Assembly (NCBI RefSeq): GCF_000011065.1
Contig: NC_004663.1
Span: 5,208,001 to 5,272,000 of the forward strand
Reading direction: 5' to 3'
From: Bacteroides thetaiotaomicron VPI-5482
GTDB lineage: Bacteria; Bacteroidota; Bacteroidia; Bacteroidales; Bacteroidaceae
Length of the DNA stretch: 64,000 nt
In this document: positions 33,066-40,792 of the stretch, piece after piece
Layout of the letters: every line of letters begins with the position of its first letter
Position numbering within the stretch: the stretch's first letter is position 1
The notes under the pieces: generated by a model
Databases searched by the model: none
Seen by the model: the letters and a program-made list of their open reading frames with translations, nothing else
Told to the model about the DNA's origin: nothing
Program-made: the position numbers and the translations under genes

Positions 33066-34060
33066 GTAAGAATGGATTCTCCTATTACAAAGCGGAGACA
33101 GACCGCTTTCAGGACATTAAGATAAAGCGTCTGAAAAAGAAATACGGATGCGACGGATACGCTGTCTACCAATACGCGCTGAACGAAATCTACCGGGTGG
33201 AAGGCGCATATATCCGCTGGACGGAAGACCAGCTCTTTGACTGTGCCGACTATTGGGACATGAACGAAGCACGGGTGAAGGAGATCATCGGTTACTGTGC
33301 CGAAGTATGCCTGTTCGACCCCGTGATGTGGAAGACGCAATGCATACTGACCTCACGTGCCATTCAAAGCCGATATCTCGATATCTGCAAGATCAGCAAG
33401 AAGAAATCATACATACCGCTCGAAATCCTGCTTGTAGAACCGGAACAGCCGATGAGGGAGCCTGTAGCGATGCCACTCTTCGAAGGCGGGGCCGGGGCGG
33501 CGGAACACGATACACCGAATCAGGCAACATTGGCCGAACAAAAATTCCGGAGTACTCCGGAAACTTTCCAGAATACTCCGGAAAGTTCCGGAAACATTCC
33601 GGAAAAAACAGACAAAGAAAAGAAAATAAAAGAAAAACAAAGAAAATCCTCCTCTACTCCCCCGCAGCCTTCCGGAGCGCTTACGGAGGAGGAAGCGAGA
33701 GTTTTACTTTCTTCTACCGTATTGGGTGAGGACCGTAGCTCCAAACCGGATATCGCCAGGCATCAACCGTCACAGGCGGATGTGAAGGCGGATGTGAAGG
33801 CGGAGGAAGAGAAACAGCGCAATCCGCAGGGGCTGATAAACACGCTGCGTCCCTACAATCTGTCGCAAAGAGAGCTGGAGGAGGTACTGCAGCTCTCACG
33901 GCATGGAGAAATCGGAAATCCTGTCTGGTCTATTCTTGCCGAAATGCACGGAAACAAACGTCTCAAAATGCCGCGTCTATTCCTGTTGAAGCGACTGCGG
34001 GATGCAATGGGACTAGTGGCCGGAGGAAGCCCGGGCGGTAAAGCGAAAGAAGCCTCCTGA
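33062..34060 (+). CDS. DUF4373-type (Lin1244/Lin1753-like) replication-initiator-like protein
   Basis: A 332-residue protein. The N-terminal about 120 residues (NGFSYYKAETDRFQDIKIKR, KKYGCDGYAVYQYALNEIYR) match the DUF4373/Lin1244-like family, a winged-helix domain seen in phage and mobile elements. The middle is low-complexity and rich in P, E, S, T and K, with a repeated ETFQNTPESSGNIPE-like stretch. A second helical domain (LRPYNLSQRELEEVLQLS, GNPVWSILAEM) ends the protein. A DNA-binding role in replication or regulation is possible; nothing here proves it. Confidence 0.65.
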   Translation: MSKNGFSYYKAETDRFQDIKIKRLKKKYGCDGYAVYQYALNEIYRVEGAYIRWTEDQLFDCADYWDMNEARVKEIIGYCAEVCLFDPVMWKTQCILTSRAIQSRYLDICKISKKKSYIPLEILLVEPEQPMREPVAMPLFEGGAGAAEHDTPNQATLAEQKFRSTPETFQNTPESSGNIPEKTDKEKKIKEKQRKSSSTPPQPSGALTEEEARVLLSSTVLGEDRSSKPDIARHQPSQADVKADVKAEEEKQRNPQGLINTLRPYNLSQRELEEVLQLSRHGEIGNPVWSILAEMHGNKRLKMPRLFLLKRLRDAMGLVAGGSPGGKAKEAS

Positions 34061-34086
34061 TTGATCACTCAAAAGAACGAAAAACA

Positions 34087-34314
34087 ATGAACGAAAATAC
34101 AACAAAAGAAACGCTGTACTATCCCCGCAAAATGCGTATAGGATGGTGCGTGGCCCATGAAGTGACAGCCGCAGGCGTCAAGATCGAGCGTTACGGAATC
34201 AAGTGCCGGACGTATGCCGAAGCATTCGACAGGGCGGCGAAACTGAATAATGAAAATCGGGCCGGCAAAGCGGCTGTTAATGAATCGGCAAGTGAAGGAG
34301 GCGGGCAATTATGA
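34087..34314 (+). CDS. Small hypothetical protein, outer element
   Basis: A 75-residue protein (MNENTTKETLYYPRKMRIGW; AGVKIERYGIKCRTYAEAFD). I recognise no domain. It lies 26 bases after the DUF4373-type gene and overlaps the next by 4 bases, so it is part of the same operon. Confidence 0.55.
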   Translation: MNENTTKETLYYPRKMRIGWCVAHEVTAAGVKIERYGIKCRTYAEAFDRAAKLNNENRAGKAAVNESASEGGGQL

Positions 34315-34583
34315 GCGAAAAAGTGAGCATCCTCACGCTACGGCTGACAGCCGAAGAGGCCGCACAGATGGAAGTGCTCAAATCCATCACCGGAAAGAAA
34401 AGCGGCAGTGAAGCGATAAAGTATATCGTGAAGGAATACCCCCGATTCTGTGCCCACTACAAGCAGGAGGCACGGGAGAAGGGAGAATTGCAACGCAAGT
34501 ACCAGGATCAGAAAATCGCTGTGGGAGATTTCCTCAAAGCATTCGAAAGATTGCAGCAGACGATGGAGGATGACCGGAAGTAG
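34311..34583 (+). CDS. Small hypothetical protein, ribbon-helix-helix-like start
   Basis: A 90-residue protein. The start SILTLRLTAEEAAQMEVLKS followed by GKKSGSEAIKYIVKEY looks like a ribbon-helix-helix DNA-binding domain, and the rest is a charged helix. It is the last gene of the operon before the first long repeat block. Confidence 0.5.
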   Translation: MSEKVSILTLRLTAEEAAQMEVLKSITGKKSGSEAIKYIVKEYPRFCAHYKQEAREKGELQRKYQDQKIAVGDFLKAFERLQQTMEDDRK

Positions 34584-34599
34584 AGCATCCTGCCGATGT

Positions 34600-35480
34600 C
34601 AGTCGGAAAGGTGATAGCTGATTTCTCCGGAAGAAGATCTCGATCTGAATAAATGTGATAGCAAATGGTTTCTCCAGGAACAGCTGCCGGCGAAAGATCT
34701 GCTATCATAACGAGTGAGATATCGGGATGATCAGGTGTAGATCCTGCCAGGTGTGTGATAGCAATCCGGCAATCCGGGCCACAAGCGACAGCCTATGCGA
34801 TGGTAGCCCATGCGGTGTGTACTCAGTCGTTTTCAATGCCCGGTGCGGTTTCGCTCTGCCCGGCACTTGTTGCCGGGACAAGGCTCAATCCGCTACCTTC
34901 CTGCGTCTGAACGACAGGAAACAGGCAGTCGGTCCGAAGTGCAGCCATGCGGTACGGGGTTCCCGTGTTTATCGCAAACGCATTTGTTCTACGGAAGTCA
35001 GCGCCCTTCGCCGTCCTCCGGGCGCGTGCGGTCGTGATGCTGCGTGCGCGGGGTGCTTCCGGTGTTTCTGTCCTGCTGCAGCTTTTGCGCGGAAAATCCA
35101 TAATAGGCAATTATGTTTAATAAGTTGCGGAGCCGTTCCGGATTCCGCCCTTTTATTAAACATAACAGCGCATTATGGATATTCCCGCTGTTTGGGTAGT
35201 TTCCCGTTTCTCGGTACCGGGCTCAAAGTTACCCCTTGCGGAACATTACCGCCTCCACACAGCCGCCCCGTAGCTTCTCACATGGGACGGCGGCTGTCCC
35301 CGACCACCGCCCCGAAGTTACTTCCGTCTTTCCGCTCCTCCTTCGGACTGCGCCTGTCGGCGTGCCCGGCTGACTGTTTCCACCCTGCGGCATACCGAAG
35401 TTTCCCGGCGGGGCGTGCCGCCCCGCTCCGCGGAGCGGACGGCGAAGCCGACCGCCGAAAGTTGTGACATTTGCGCCATT
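34600..35480 (+). repeat. Long GC-rich inverted repeat, left copy
   Basis: About 880 bases whose reverse complement recurs, with differences and a roughly 340-base insertion, at about 37895-39075. Shared parts include the stretch with GTGTGATAGCAATCC, a long conserved block near 34790-34975, and strong internal hairpins (for example TTATGTTTAATAA with its complement near 35112-35168). Open frames exist on both strands in the same places, which argues against translation. There is no recognisable gene between 34584 and 35592. The edges are approximate. Confidence 0.7.
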
Positions 35481-35592
35481 GTCACAACTTCCAGCCTTTA
35501 ACAAGCATATATAACTATATCTACTCAGTTTCCGGATGACAACTACACATTAAAAGCCCTACCTTTACGACTGTGAACCAATATTCCGAACC

Positions 35593-35847
35593 ATGTATAC
35601 AAACGTACACTCAGCAAACAACTATCAAGCCAACCTGAGTAACCGAAGTTATGGCTTTAAAGAGCTGGCCGTACTTTACTTCCCCAATATAGCCCCTGCC
35701 TCTGCGAGTATCCGCCTTAAACAGTGGATAAAGGATGACGTAGAACTATTGGGATCACTGGAAGAAACCAACTACCACCTCAGCAACCGTATTCTCACCC
35801 CTAAACAGAGAGACCTTATTACGACCACTTTCGGTTCACCCTTCTGA
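35593..35847 (+). CDS. DUF4248 family protein
   Basis: An 84-residue protein (NRSYGFKELAVLYFPNIAPA; ASIRLKQWIKDDVELL; LTPKQRDLITTTFGSPF), which I recognise as the DUF4248 family common in Bacteroides next to amidase and HU-like genes. Function unknown. The core looks like a short helix-turn-helix. It is enclosed by the long inverted repeats. Confidence 0.75.
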   Translation: MYTNVHSANNYQANLSNRSYGFKELAVLYFPNIAPASASIRLKQWIKDDVELLGSLEETNYHLSNRILTPKQRDLITTTFGSPF

Positions 35848-35950
35848 CCCCATAGCGCAGCCACTCCCACGGCTACAGCCCGACACCCCTTTGGTGGGGG
35901 AACGCCCACCGACTGAGCGCCTCCCCCAAAGGGGGACGGGAGGGGGGTAG
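35846..35950. repeat. Inner inverted repeat, left copy (about 105 bases)
   Basis: A C/G-rich block with AGCGCAGCCACTCCCACGGC at the left and GGGACGGGAGGGGGGTAG at the right. The reverse complement recurs at 37685-37811, with about 22 extra bases. It begins at the stop of the DUF4248 gene and ends at the amidase start region, so the pair encloses amidase, smalltalk-like and HU-like genes. Confidence 0.75.
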
Positions 35951-35998
35951 ATGAGAAATACACAACTAGAAATTACTCACATAATCACCCACAAAACA

Positions 35999-36502
35999 AT
36001 GATCAAACAAAGAAACATTTCCCTGATCGTGGTGCATTGCACCGCCTCCCGCTGCACCAGTGATCTCACCCCGCCCTCCCTCGACGCCATGCACAAGCGT
36101 CAAGGCTTCACCGAATGCGGCTATCATTATTACATCACAAAAGACGGCCGGATACACCACATGCGCGACATTACCAAGATCGGCGCACACGTCAAAGGCC
36201 ACAACAGCGAATCAATAGGAATCGCTTACGAAGGAGGTCTTAACGCATCAGGCAAAGCAACCGACACACGTACCACCGCACAAAAACAAAGCCTTGAAAC
36301 GCTCCTGCGCTTTCTGTTACTCACCTATCCGGGAGCAAAGGTCTGCGGCCATCGTGATCTGAGTCCCGATCTCAACCATAACGGAATCATAGAACCATGC
36401 GAGTACATCAAAGAATGTCCCTGCTTCAATGTCCGGACCGAATACGGTTATTTAATGGAAAATGGAAAATGGAGAATGGATAATGTACCATGCGGTATAT
36501 AA
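35999..36502 (+). CDS. N-acetylmuramoyl-L-alanine amidase, Amidase_2/PGRP type
   Basis: A predicted zinc amidase that cuts between muramic acid and the stem peptide. From ATG 35999 the protein has 167 residues (MIKQRNISLIVVHCTAS); 16 more codons upstream are open but the family usually begins just before IVVHC. Zinc ligands: histidine in VVHCTAS, HH in the CGYHYYIT region, and CGHRDLSPD near the end. No signal peptide is seen, so lysis or a helper would be needed for export. The last about 15 residues are coded by short tandem repeats (AATGGAAA-type) and look like an added tail. Confidence 0.85.
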   Translation: MIKQRNISLIVVHCTASRCTSDLTPPSLDAMHKRQGFTECGYHYYITKDGRIHHMRDITKIGAHVKGHNSESIGIAYEGGLNASGKATDTRTTAQKQSLETLLRFLLLTYPGAKVCGHRDLSPDLNHNGIIEPCEYIKECPCFNVRTEYGYLMENGKWRMDNVPCGI

Positions 36503-36592
36503 GCGCATGAAAGCGTAGCCAATTATTCATTGCTCATTATCCATTATCCATTCACCCTACCTTTGCCGGGAACAATTAAAAAGGAGGTCAAT

Positions 36593-36703
36593 ATGAAACC
36601 ATTTTGGAGAAACACGTTGCGAGTATTGAAAGTGATCGGTAAAATTTTCGTTTGGCTGACCGGAGCGGACAGCCCGGTCAACGATAACGAGAAGAAGGAC
36701 TAA
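36593..36703 (+). CDS. Smalltalk-like small protein
   Basis: A 36-residue protein (MKPFWRNTLRVLKVIGKIFV, then WLTGADSPVNDNEKKD), too short for usual gene calls. It has a hydrophobic, amphipathic helix and a polar tail, as in the small proteins called smalltalk in Bacteroides, which sit between amidase and HU-like genes. A good AAGGAGG sequence lies 6-12 bases before the start, unusual for Bacteroides. A terminator follows at 36747-36779. Confidence 0.7.
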   Translation: MKPFWRNTLRVLKVIGKIFVWLTGADSPVNDNEKKD

Positions 36704-36746
36704 CTCCTGTAATACCCGGCAATGGGAAAACCCCTGTTTTGAGGGC

Positions 36747-36779
36747 TGCGGACATACCCCGCAGCCCTTTTTTCATGTA
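36747..36779 (+). terminator. Terminator after the smalltalk-like gene
   Basis: Stem AGGGCTGCGG / CCGCAGCCCT with a short loop, followed by six Ts. Confidence 0.85.
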
Positions 36780-36896
36780 CATAAACGCATCATGCATCAC
36801 ATATCATCATAGATAAGAATGCACGCCCGCAGCCGCCCGCGCGTATATATAACTTTGCCCGCAGAATGAATCATTAATCACTAAACACTAATAAAC

Positions 36897-37373
36897 ATGG
36901 CAATTCAAGTAAAAGCATCCTTGCGTAAGAATCCGCAGGACAAAAAAGCAGCCGGAAAATACTACGCTCAGGTAGTTCTTGCTCCGGAAATGACACAGAG
37001 ACAAATCATCGACCAGATCGCTGACCGTTGTACCGTAACTGGCTCAGACGTGAAAGCGGTGCTGGACGCATTGATGACAGTTATCAAACGTAACCTTGCC
37101 AACGGTTCTCCTATTCGCTTAGGCGACCTTGGCTCATTCCGTCCTTCCGTATCGGGTATCGGTAGCGAAAATGTGGATAAGTTTACGGCAAGTAACGTGA
37201 AGAAAGCCCGCGTGATCTACGTACCTTCTGCAGAAATCAAGGAAGCGGTAGCAATGTATGCTTTCTCTAAGGTTGGCGCGACTGCCGAAGGCGGGAATAC
37301 CGAAAAGCCCGGTGGAGGGGATATCGACAACCCCGGGGGCGGAGACGAAGAAGCACCAGACCCGACAGTTTAA
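36897..37373 (+). CDS. HU-like DNA-binding protein
   Basis: A 158-residue protein with an HU/IHF-type fold in the Bacteroidota-specific long form: an N-terminal extension (MAIQVKASLRKNPQDKKAAG), the HU core (RQIIDQIADRCTVTGSDVKA, GSPIRLGDLGSFRPSVSG) and a glycine/glutamate/proline-rich acidic tail. It would bend or coat DNA; the target is unknown. It has its own upstream gap, and a hairpin terminator at about 37409-37450 follows. Confidence 0.85.
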   Translation: MAIQVKASLRKNPQDKKAAGKYYAQVVLAPEMTQRQIIDQIADRCTVTGSDVKAVLDALMTVIKRNLANGSPIRLGDLGSFRPSVSGIGSENVDKFTASNVKKARVIYVPSAEIKEAVAMYAFSKVGATAEGGNTEKPGGGDIDNPGGGDEEAPDPTV

Positions 37374-37408
37374 AGCGGTCATCCGCTACGTATCAGTAAC
37401 CATTTGAA

Positions 37409-37450
37409 AAGAAAGCCTGATGAACAGAAGAAGTTCATCGGGCTTTCTTC
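37409..37450 (+). terminator. Terminator after the HU-like gene
   Basis: Stem AAAGCCTGATGAAC / GTTCATCGGGCTTT (one G-T pair) with a short loop and T-rich end. Confidence 0.75.
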
Positions 37451-37684
37451 GTTTTCAGCTGTTAGAGACTGTCTGCAGGGCTTGCGGAATATATCAGGAG
37501 TTTTTCAAAAAATGTCTGACGTTTTTTAGAAAACTCTTGTTGTTTTCTTGGAGATGTTTTTCGCAATTTCCGGCATATAGCTGACTGTTTTCTTTCTGAT
37601 TGGGTGTTCTTCTATCCATAAATAAACGCAGGAAGAGGAATAGAAACGCTGTTATCTATAAATTTATAAAGAGGTATTTTTGTT

Positions 37685-37811
37685 CTACCCCCTCCCGTCC
37701 CCCTTTGGGGGAGGCGCTTAGTCGGTGGGCGTGGTCGCCCCCCTTGCCGCAGGGCGTTCCCCCACCGAAGGGGGTGGGCTGTAGCCGTGGGAGCGGCTGC
37801 GCTACGGGGTC
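37685..37811. repeat. Inner inverted repeat, right copy
   Basis: The reverse complement of 35846-35950 with an insertion of about 22 bases in the middle (around GGTCGCCCCCCTTGCCGC). It starts CTACCCCCTCCCGTCCCC and ends GCTACGGGGTC. Confidence 0.75.
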
Positions 37812-37894
37812 ATTCATGTGTTCGTTATGTGATTTATTCCTTCTATACTTTTTAGTGATATTCGCCCGATTGTCACGGATTTCCCCTGTTCGTT

Positions 37895-39075
37895 ACTTTT
37901 CGGCGGGGCGTTTCGCCCCGCTCCCCGGAGCGGACGGCGAAGCCGATCGCCGAAGATTTCCGGCACGCCGCAGGGCGGAAGCGGTCTGCCGGGAACGCCG
38001 CAGGCGCAATCCGCAGGAGGAACGAAAAACGGGAGTAACTTCGGGGCGGTGGTCGGGGTGGCGGCTTGCCGCCATAGTGGAGGCGTAAACATTCCGCAGG
38101 GAAACATCCGGAAGGGGTAACTTTCTGCCCGGTTATGCCAAACACTGTCTTTCCGGGGCGACGTGCAGAAGGCCACATTATGTTGAATATTCCTCACGGG
38201 CGGAACGCGCCGGAGGATATTAAATATAATGTTCCTTCTGCATCTCGCCCAATTCAACTATTTCTCTGCAAACCACTGCTACCCATAGCGCACGCAGGCA
38301 TCACGTCAGCACGGCGGCGGACGCTTGCGCCGCCTTCATGGTCTAATCGCTCAGGAATGGTCAATCATAAACACGGGAACCCCGCACCGCATGGCGGCAC
38401 TTCAGACTAGTAGCCTGTTTCCTGTCGTTCAGACGAAAGAAGGTAGCGGATTGAGCATTGTCCCGGCAGAAAGTGCCGGGCAGAGCGAAACCGCACCGGG
38501 CATTGAAAACGACTGAGTACACACCGCATGGGCTACTACCGCATAGGCTGTCGCTTGTGGTCCGGCTTGCCGGGGTGTGAGCGGGAGCCGGAGCCGAATG
38601 CACCAGACGGAAGTAACTTCCGGGAAACGTCCCCAGCTGTACTTCCTTTGTATCACCGCCAAAGGGCGGCTTTCTTTGCGCCAATCGGATGACTACGGGG
38701 AAAGCAAGGGAAGCGGCACGGTGCACGGAAATACTGTCCGACCGATAAACGCTGGCAGTGAAGGAGAATCCCGGTAGTAACACTGGAGGAGCAGGGCGAG
38801 CGCATGGGGTGCAGTCCTGTAAGGCTGCGCCCTGATGCGGTTGCGCTGCGGTGGGTATTCAGACGAACTGATGTTCGCCTGATCACTTCCGTACTCCTGT
38901 GTCCGATCTGCCGGGATTGCTATCACACACCTGGCAGGATCTGCACCTGATCATCCCGATATCACCTGTTAGCTGATAGCAGATCACGGCGGCCGGCTTT
39001 TTCCTGGACACAACTTTTGCTATCACTTTGATTCAGCTCAGGCAACTGGATCCGGAGAAATCCGATAGCAGATAC
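37895..39075 (-). repeat. Long GC-rich inverted repeat, right copy
   Basis: The reverse complement of about 34600-35480, with an extra block of about 340 bases near 38580-38918. It contains GGCGGGGCG-TTT-CGCCCCG and other tight hairpins and several TGATAGCA/TGCTATCA motifs near its right edge. No supported gene lies between 37374 and 39092. Edges are approximate, and whether it makes an RNA is unknown. Confidence 0.7.
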
Positions 39076-39092
39076 TAAACCACCTGTGCAAT

Positions 39093-39413
39093 TTAAACAG
39101 CAAGAGGTTCTTCTTTAATGATCGAGATTCCGAGTGCATTTTCAATCTTGGCCAACGTTTCAAGCGAAAGGTTTTCCCGTCCTTTCAATACCTTCGAAAT
39201 ATACTGCCGGCTACAATTCATCTTCTCAGCCAGTTGCTTCTGATTCATTTCCAGTTCCTCCATTCTATCGAGCATCAGCATCGCTATATGTTGGGAATAC
39301 CGCAACCAAGTTTCATTAGCATCCATGTACTCAAACACTTCACGCCATTTCGACGGTGTTGGAGATGCATGCTTTTCAAGCCTCTCCACAATCTTTCTCA
39401 TGTTCTCATTCAT
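39093..39413 (-). CDS. XRE-family antitoxin-like regulator
   Basis: A 106-residue protein with a C-terminal XRE helix-turn-helix (MNQKQLAEKMNCSRQYISKV then GRENLSLETLAKIENALG). The N-terminal about 45 residues may bind the partner. It is second in a two-gene operon, 17 bases after a gene of toxin-like placement, as in HigBA-type modules where the toxin comes first. It probably represses the operon through the 28-bp palindrome at 40022-40049. Confidence 0.75.
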   Translation of the reverse strand: MNENMRKIVERLEKHASPTPSKWREVFEYMDANETWLRYSQHIAMLMLDRMEELEMNQKQLAEKMNCSRQYISKVLKGRENLSLETLAKIENALGISIIKEEPLAV

Positions 39414-39430
39414 ATATCTACCTCCTATAA

Positions 39431-39979
39431 TTACAATTCACTCATATAATCAATAAACCCGTCATCATCAATAATGTTCTCTTCCAGCAAATATCGTCTG
39501 ACCTTATCCATTTTCACAAGTTCCTTTCTTGTATGCTCTCTTTCCTGCATGGTGGCGGTCAGTTTGATAGCTCCCCCCGTAATGATGTATACGCCAGAAG
39601 TCAATTTGATAGCATAAAGACGCAGCCAGGACGAATGCCCGATGGTACGTTTCAATCGGGCCTTTTCTTTCTGAAGCATAAAATCCGATGCCTGGTTATT
39701 ATCCAGCGGTCGAAACAATCTGCTCAAATCTGCCTCCGGAGATATGTCCATAATGACGCATCTCAATCTCTTGCTGTCTTCAATCGTATCCTTAATCGCC
39801 TGATTGATATCAGTAATTTTAAAATAGGCACTCAAATCGTTTATATTTTCTTTGAAAAACGACCGTAGCCACATCACATCACTCCAATCGTAGAACAATT
39901 TGAGAAACTCATTATCTTCCTCCCCATCCAGGCGTACAGACCACAGTTTTTTGCTTCCTGTAATATCGTCAAATGTCAT
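39431..39979 (-). CDS. Putative toxin of an XRE-linked toxin-antitoxin pair
   Basis: A 182-residue protein from ATG 39979 (MTFDDITGSKKLWSVRLDGE); the frame is open to a TTG at 40003, but that lies in the -7 element. The stretch LRLYAIKLTSGVYIITGGAI followed by KLTATMQEREHTRKELVKM is reminiscent of Gp49/HigB-type toxins, but the protein is longer than usual (about 100-120). The toxin role rests on gene order and operator more than on the fold. Confidence 0.5.
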   Translation of the reverse strand: MTFDDITGSKKLWSVRLDGEEDNEFLKLFYDWSDVMWLRSFFKENINDLSAYFKITDINQAIKDTIEDSKRLRCVIMDISPEADLSRLFRPLDNNQASDFMLQKEKARLKRTIGHSSWLRLYAIKLTSGVYIITGGAIKLTATMQEREHTRKELVKMDKVRRYLLEENIIDDDGFIDYMSEL

Positions 39980-40000
39980 ATTTTTCCTGTTTTGTTTCCA

Positions 40001-40049
40001 CAAAGATACGAAAAAGAATCGAAACTGTCAACTTATAAGTTGACAGTTT
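40001..40049 (-). promoter_or_regulatory. Promoter and 28-bp palindromic operator of the toxin-antitoxin-like pair
   Basis: The minus-strand -7 element TATCTTTG (40008-40001) is followed upstream by a perfect 28-bp palindrome at 40022-40049 (AAACTGTCAACTTA and its complement), which covers the -33 position. This is the usual place for an autorepressor site of an XRE antitoxin. Confidence 0.7.
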
Positions 40050-40067
40050 TAGTTAATTAAGATTGTT

Positions 40068-40325
40068 TTATACAGGCTTTGCGTGTGACTGATAAGTGGT
40101 CGTATCAGTTTCCCATTCATTAATATCTAAATCATTCTTTGTACTATCTAATGGTGAGGCCACCGTTTCGCGATTGCTTTCATCAGGAAGCATCGGCTCA
40201 CAACCACTCAACAGATGGAGTACAAACATAACTATAGCAATAATAGCTCCCGCCGTCAAATGCCCCTTTATATGATGGAAATATCCTCTCGCATACGCTT
40301 CGCCCCGACTATAATTCTTTTGCAT
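40068..40325 (-). CDS. Small hypothetical membrane protein or lipoprotein
   Basis: An 85-residue protein with a basic N terminus, one hydrophobic segment (LTAGAIIAIVMFVLHLLSGC) that ends in a lipobox-like LSGC, and a polar acidic tail. It may be a lipoprotein with an unusually long N region or a single-pass membrane protein. Function unknown. It is upstream of the toxin-antitoxin-like pair on the same strand. Confidence 0.5.
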   Translation of the reverse strand: MQKNYSRGEAYARGYFHHIKGHLTAGAIIAIVMFVLHLLSGCEPMLPDESNRETVASPLDSTKNDLDINEWETDTTTYQSHAKPV

Positions 40326-40417
40326 TTTTTAATTTTTTAGTCCGACAAAGTTAATAAATTAAATGCGAGATTTGTCTCTTTTTGTCACTTTAATTAGGTT
40401 TATCCGATTAAAAACAA

Positions 40418-40425
40418 TACCTTTG
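40418..40425 (+). promoter_or_regulatory. -7-like element pointing out of the outer element
   Basis: TACCTTTG matches TAnnTTTG and reads rightward toward attR. No gene follows before the element end. In the circular form it would read across the joined ends toward the integrase, though the terminator at 14701-14734 lies in between. The 467 bases from 40326 to 40792 hold this element, an arm-like repeat, attR and two terminators, but no gene. Confidence 0.35.
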
Positions 40426-40487
40426 TAGGAGAAAACTTGAATCCTCAATTGGATATTAAAAGAGGGTTTTTGCCAAAGTAGGTGTCT

Positions 40488-40499
40488 AATTCGGTGACA
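40488..40499. repeat. Third copy of the 12-bp arm-like repeat
   Basis: AATTCGGTGACA matches the two copies at 14773-14796. It lies within a short inverted repeat, GTGTC...GACAC, 64 bases before attR. Confidence 0.5.
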
Positions 40500-40563
40500 C
40501 TACTAAAAATGAAAGCTGTTATTTCATTGAAAATGAGATTATAAAGAAACTAAAGTTTGAGGG

Positions 40564-40578
40564 CAGGTAGCCCAACAA
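40564..40578. repeat. attR of the outer element
   Basis: CAGGTAGCCCAACAA, an exact copy of the tRNA-Gln 3' end at 14663-14677. The other parts of the tRNA are absent here. Confidence 0.85.
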
Positions 40579-40602
40579 GATCAACGTCAATGATGAATAC
40601 GA

Positions 40603-40638
40603 AAATCCCGCTAAAATGAAAGTTTTAGCGGGATTTTT
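40603..40638 (+). terminator. Probable original tRNA-Gln terminator
   Basis: A 14-bp stem (AAATCCCGCTAAAA and its complement) with a 6-base loop and T-run, just outside attR. It would have followed the tRNA by about 25 bases before integration. The terminator inside the element at 14701-14734 shares the CCCGCTAAAA core. Confidence 0.7.
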
Positions 40639-40672
40639 GCTTTTTGCGGTATACTTTCATAGCTGGTAAGGC

Positions 40673-40714
40673 TCAAAAAAAAGAGTCTTCCAAAATGAAT
40701 GGAAAACTCTTTTT
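40673..40714 (-). terminator. Terminator of the SusC/SusD operon
   Basis: On the minus strand the stem AAAAAGAGTTTTCCA pairs with TGGAAGACTCTTTTT (one mismatch) and ends in a T-run. It lies about 80 bases beyond the susD-like stop. Confidence 0.75.
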
Positions 40715-40792
40715 ACATCAGCACCGTTTAGGTGATGTTTTTCTGCATCTATGATGGGATACCTATTGTGTCTGTGTTATGACATTTGGCTG

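Larger units (their letters stand above)
14663..40578. mobile_element. Outer integrative element in tRNA-Gln, interrupted by an inner element
   Basis: The element is bounded by 15-bp direct repeats (attL 14663-14677, attR 40564-40578). It starts with a tyrosine integrase reading inward and has short repeats AATTCGGTGACA at both ends. Without the inner element (15897-32287) it is about 9.5 kb. Its genes are the integrase, excisionase-like HTH, DUF4373-type protein, DUF4248, amidase, smalltalk-like, HU-like and a toxin-antitoxin-like pair. There are no conjugation, capsid or replication genes that I recognise, so its mode of transfer is unclear. Confidence 0.8.

Noticed and set aside
34727..35467. 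A 246-codon open frame in the left long repeat, with a similar frame on the other strand at 38361-38783
   Set aside because: The two frames match in part because the DNA repeats are inverted copies. Other frames on both strands are also open, the composition is odd (many cysteines and arginines), and no family is recognisable. High GC and lack of chance stops explain it better than a gene.
37600..38088. A 162-codon open frame across the right repeat
   Set aside because: It runs through hairpins and low-complexity C/G blocks and has no sensible protein features. It is treated as non-coding repeat.
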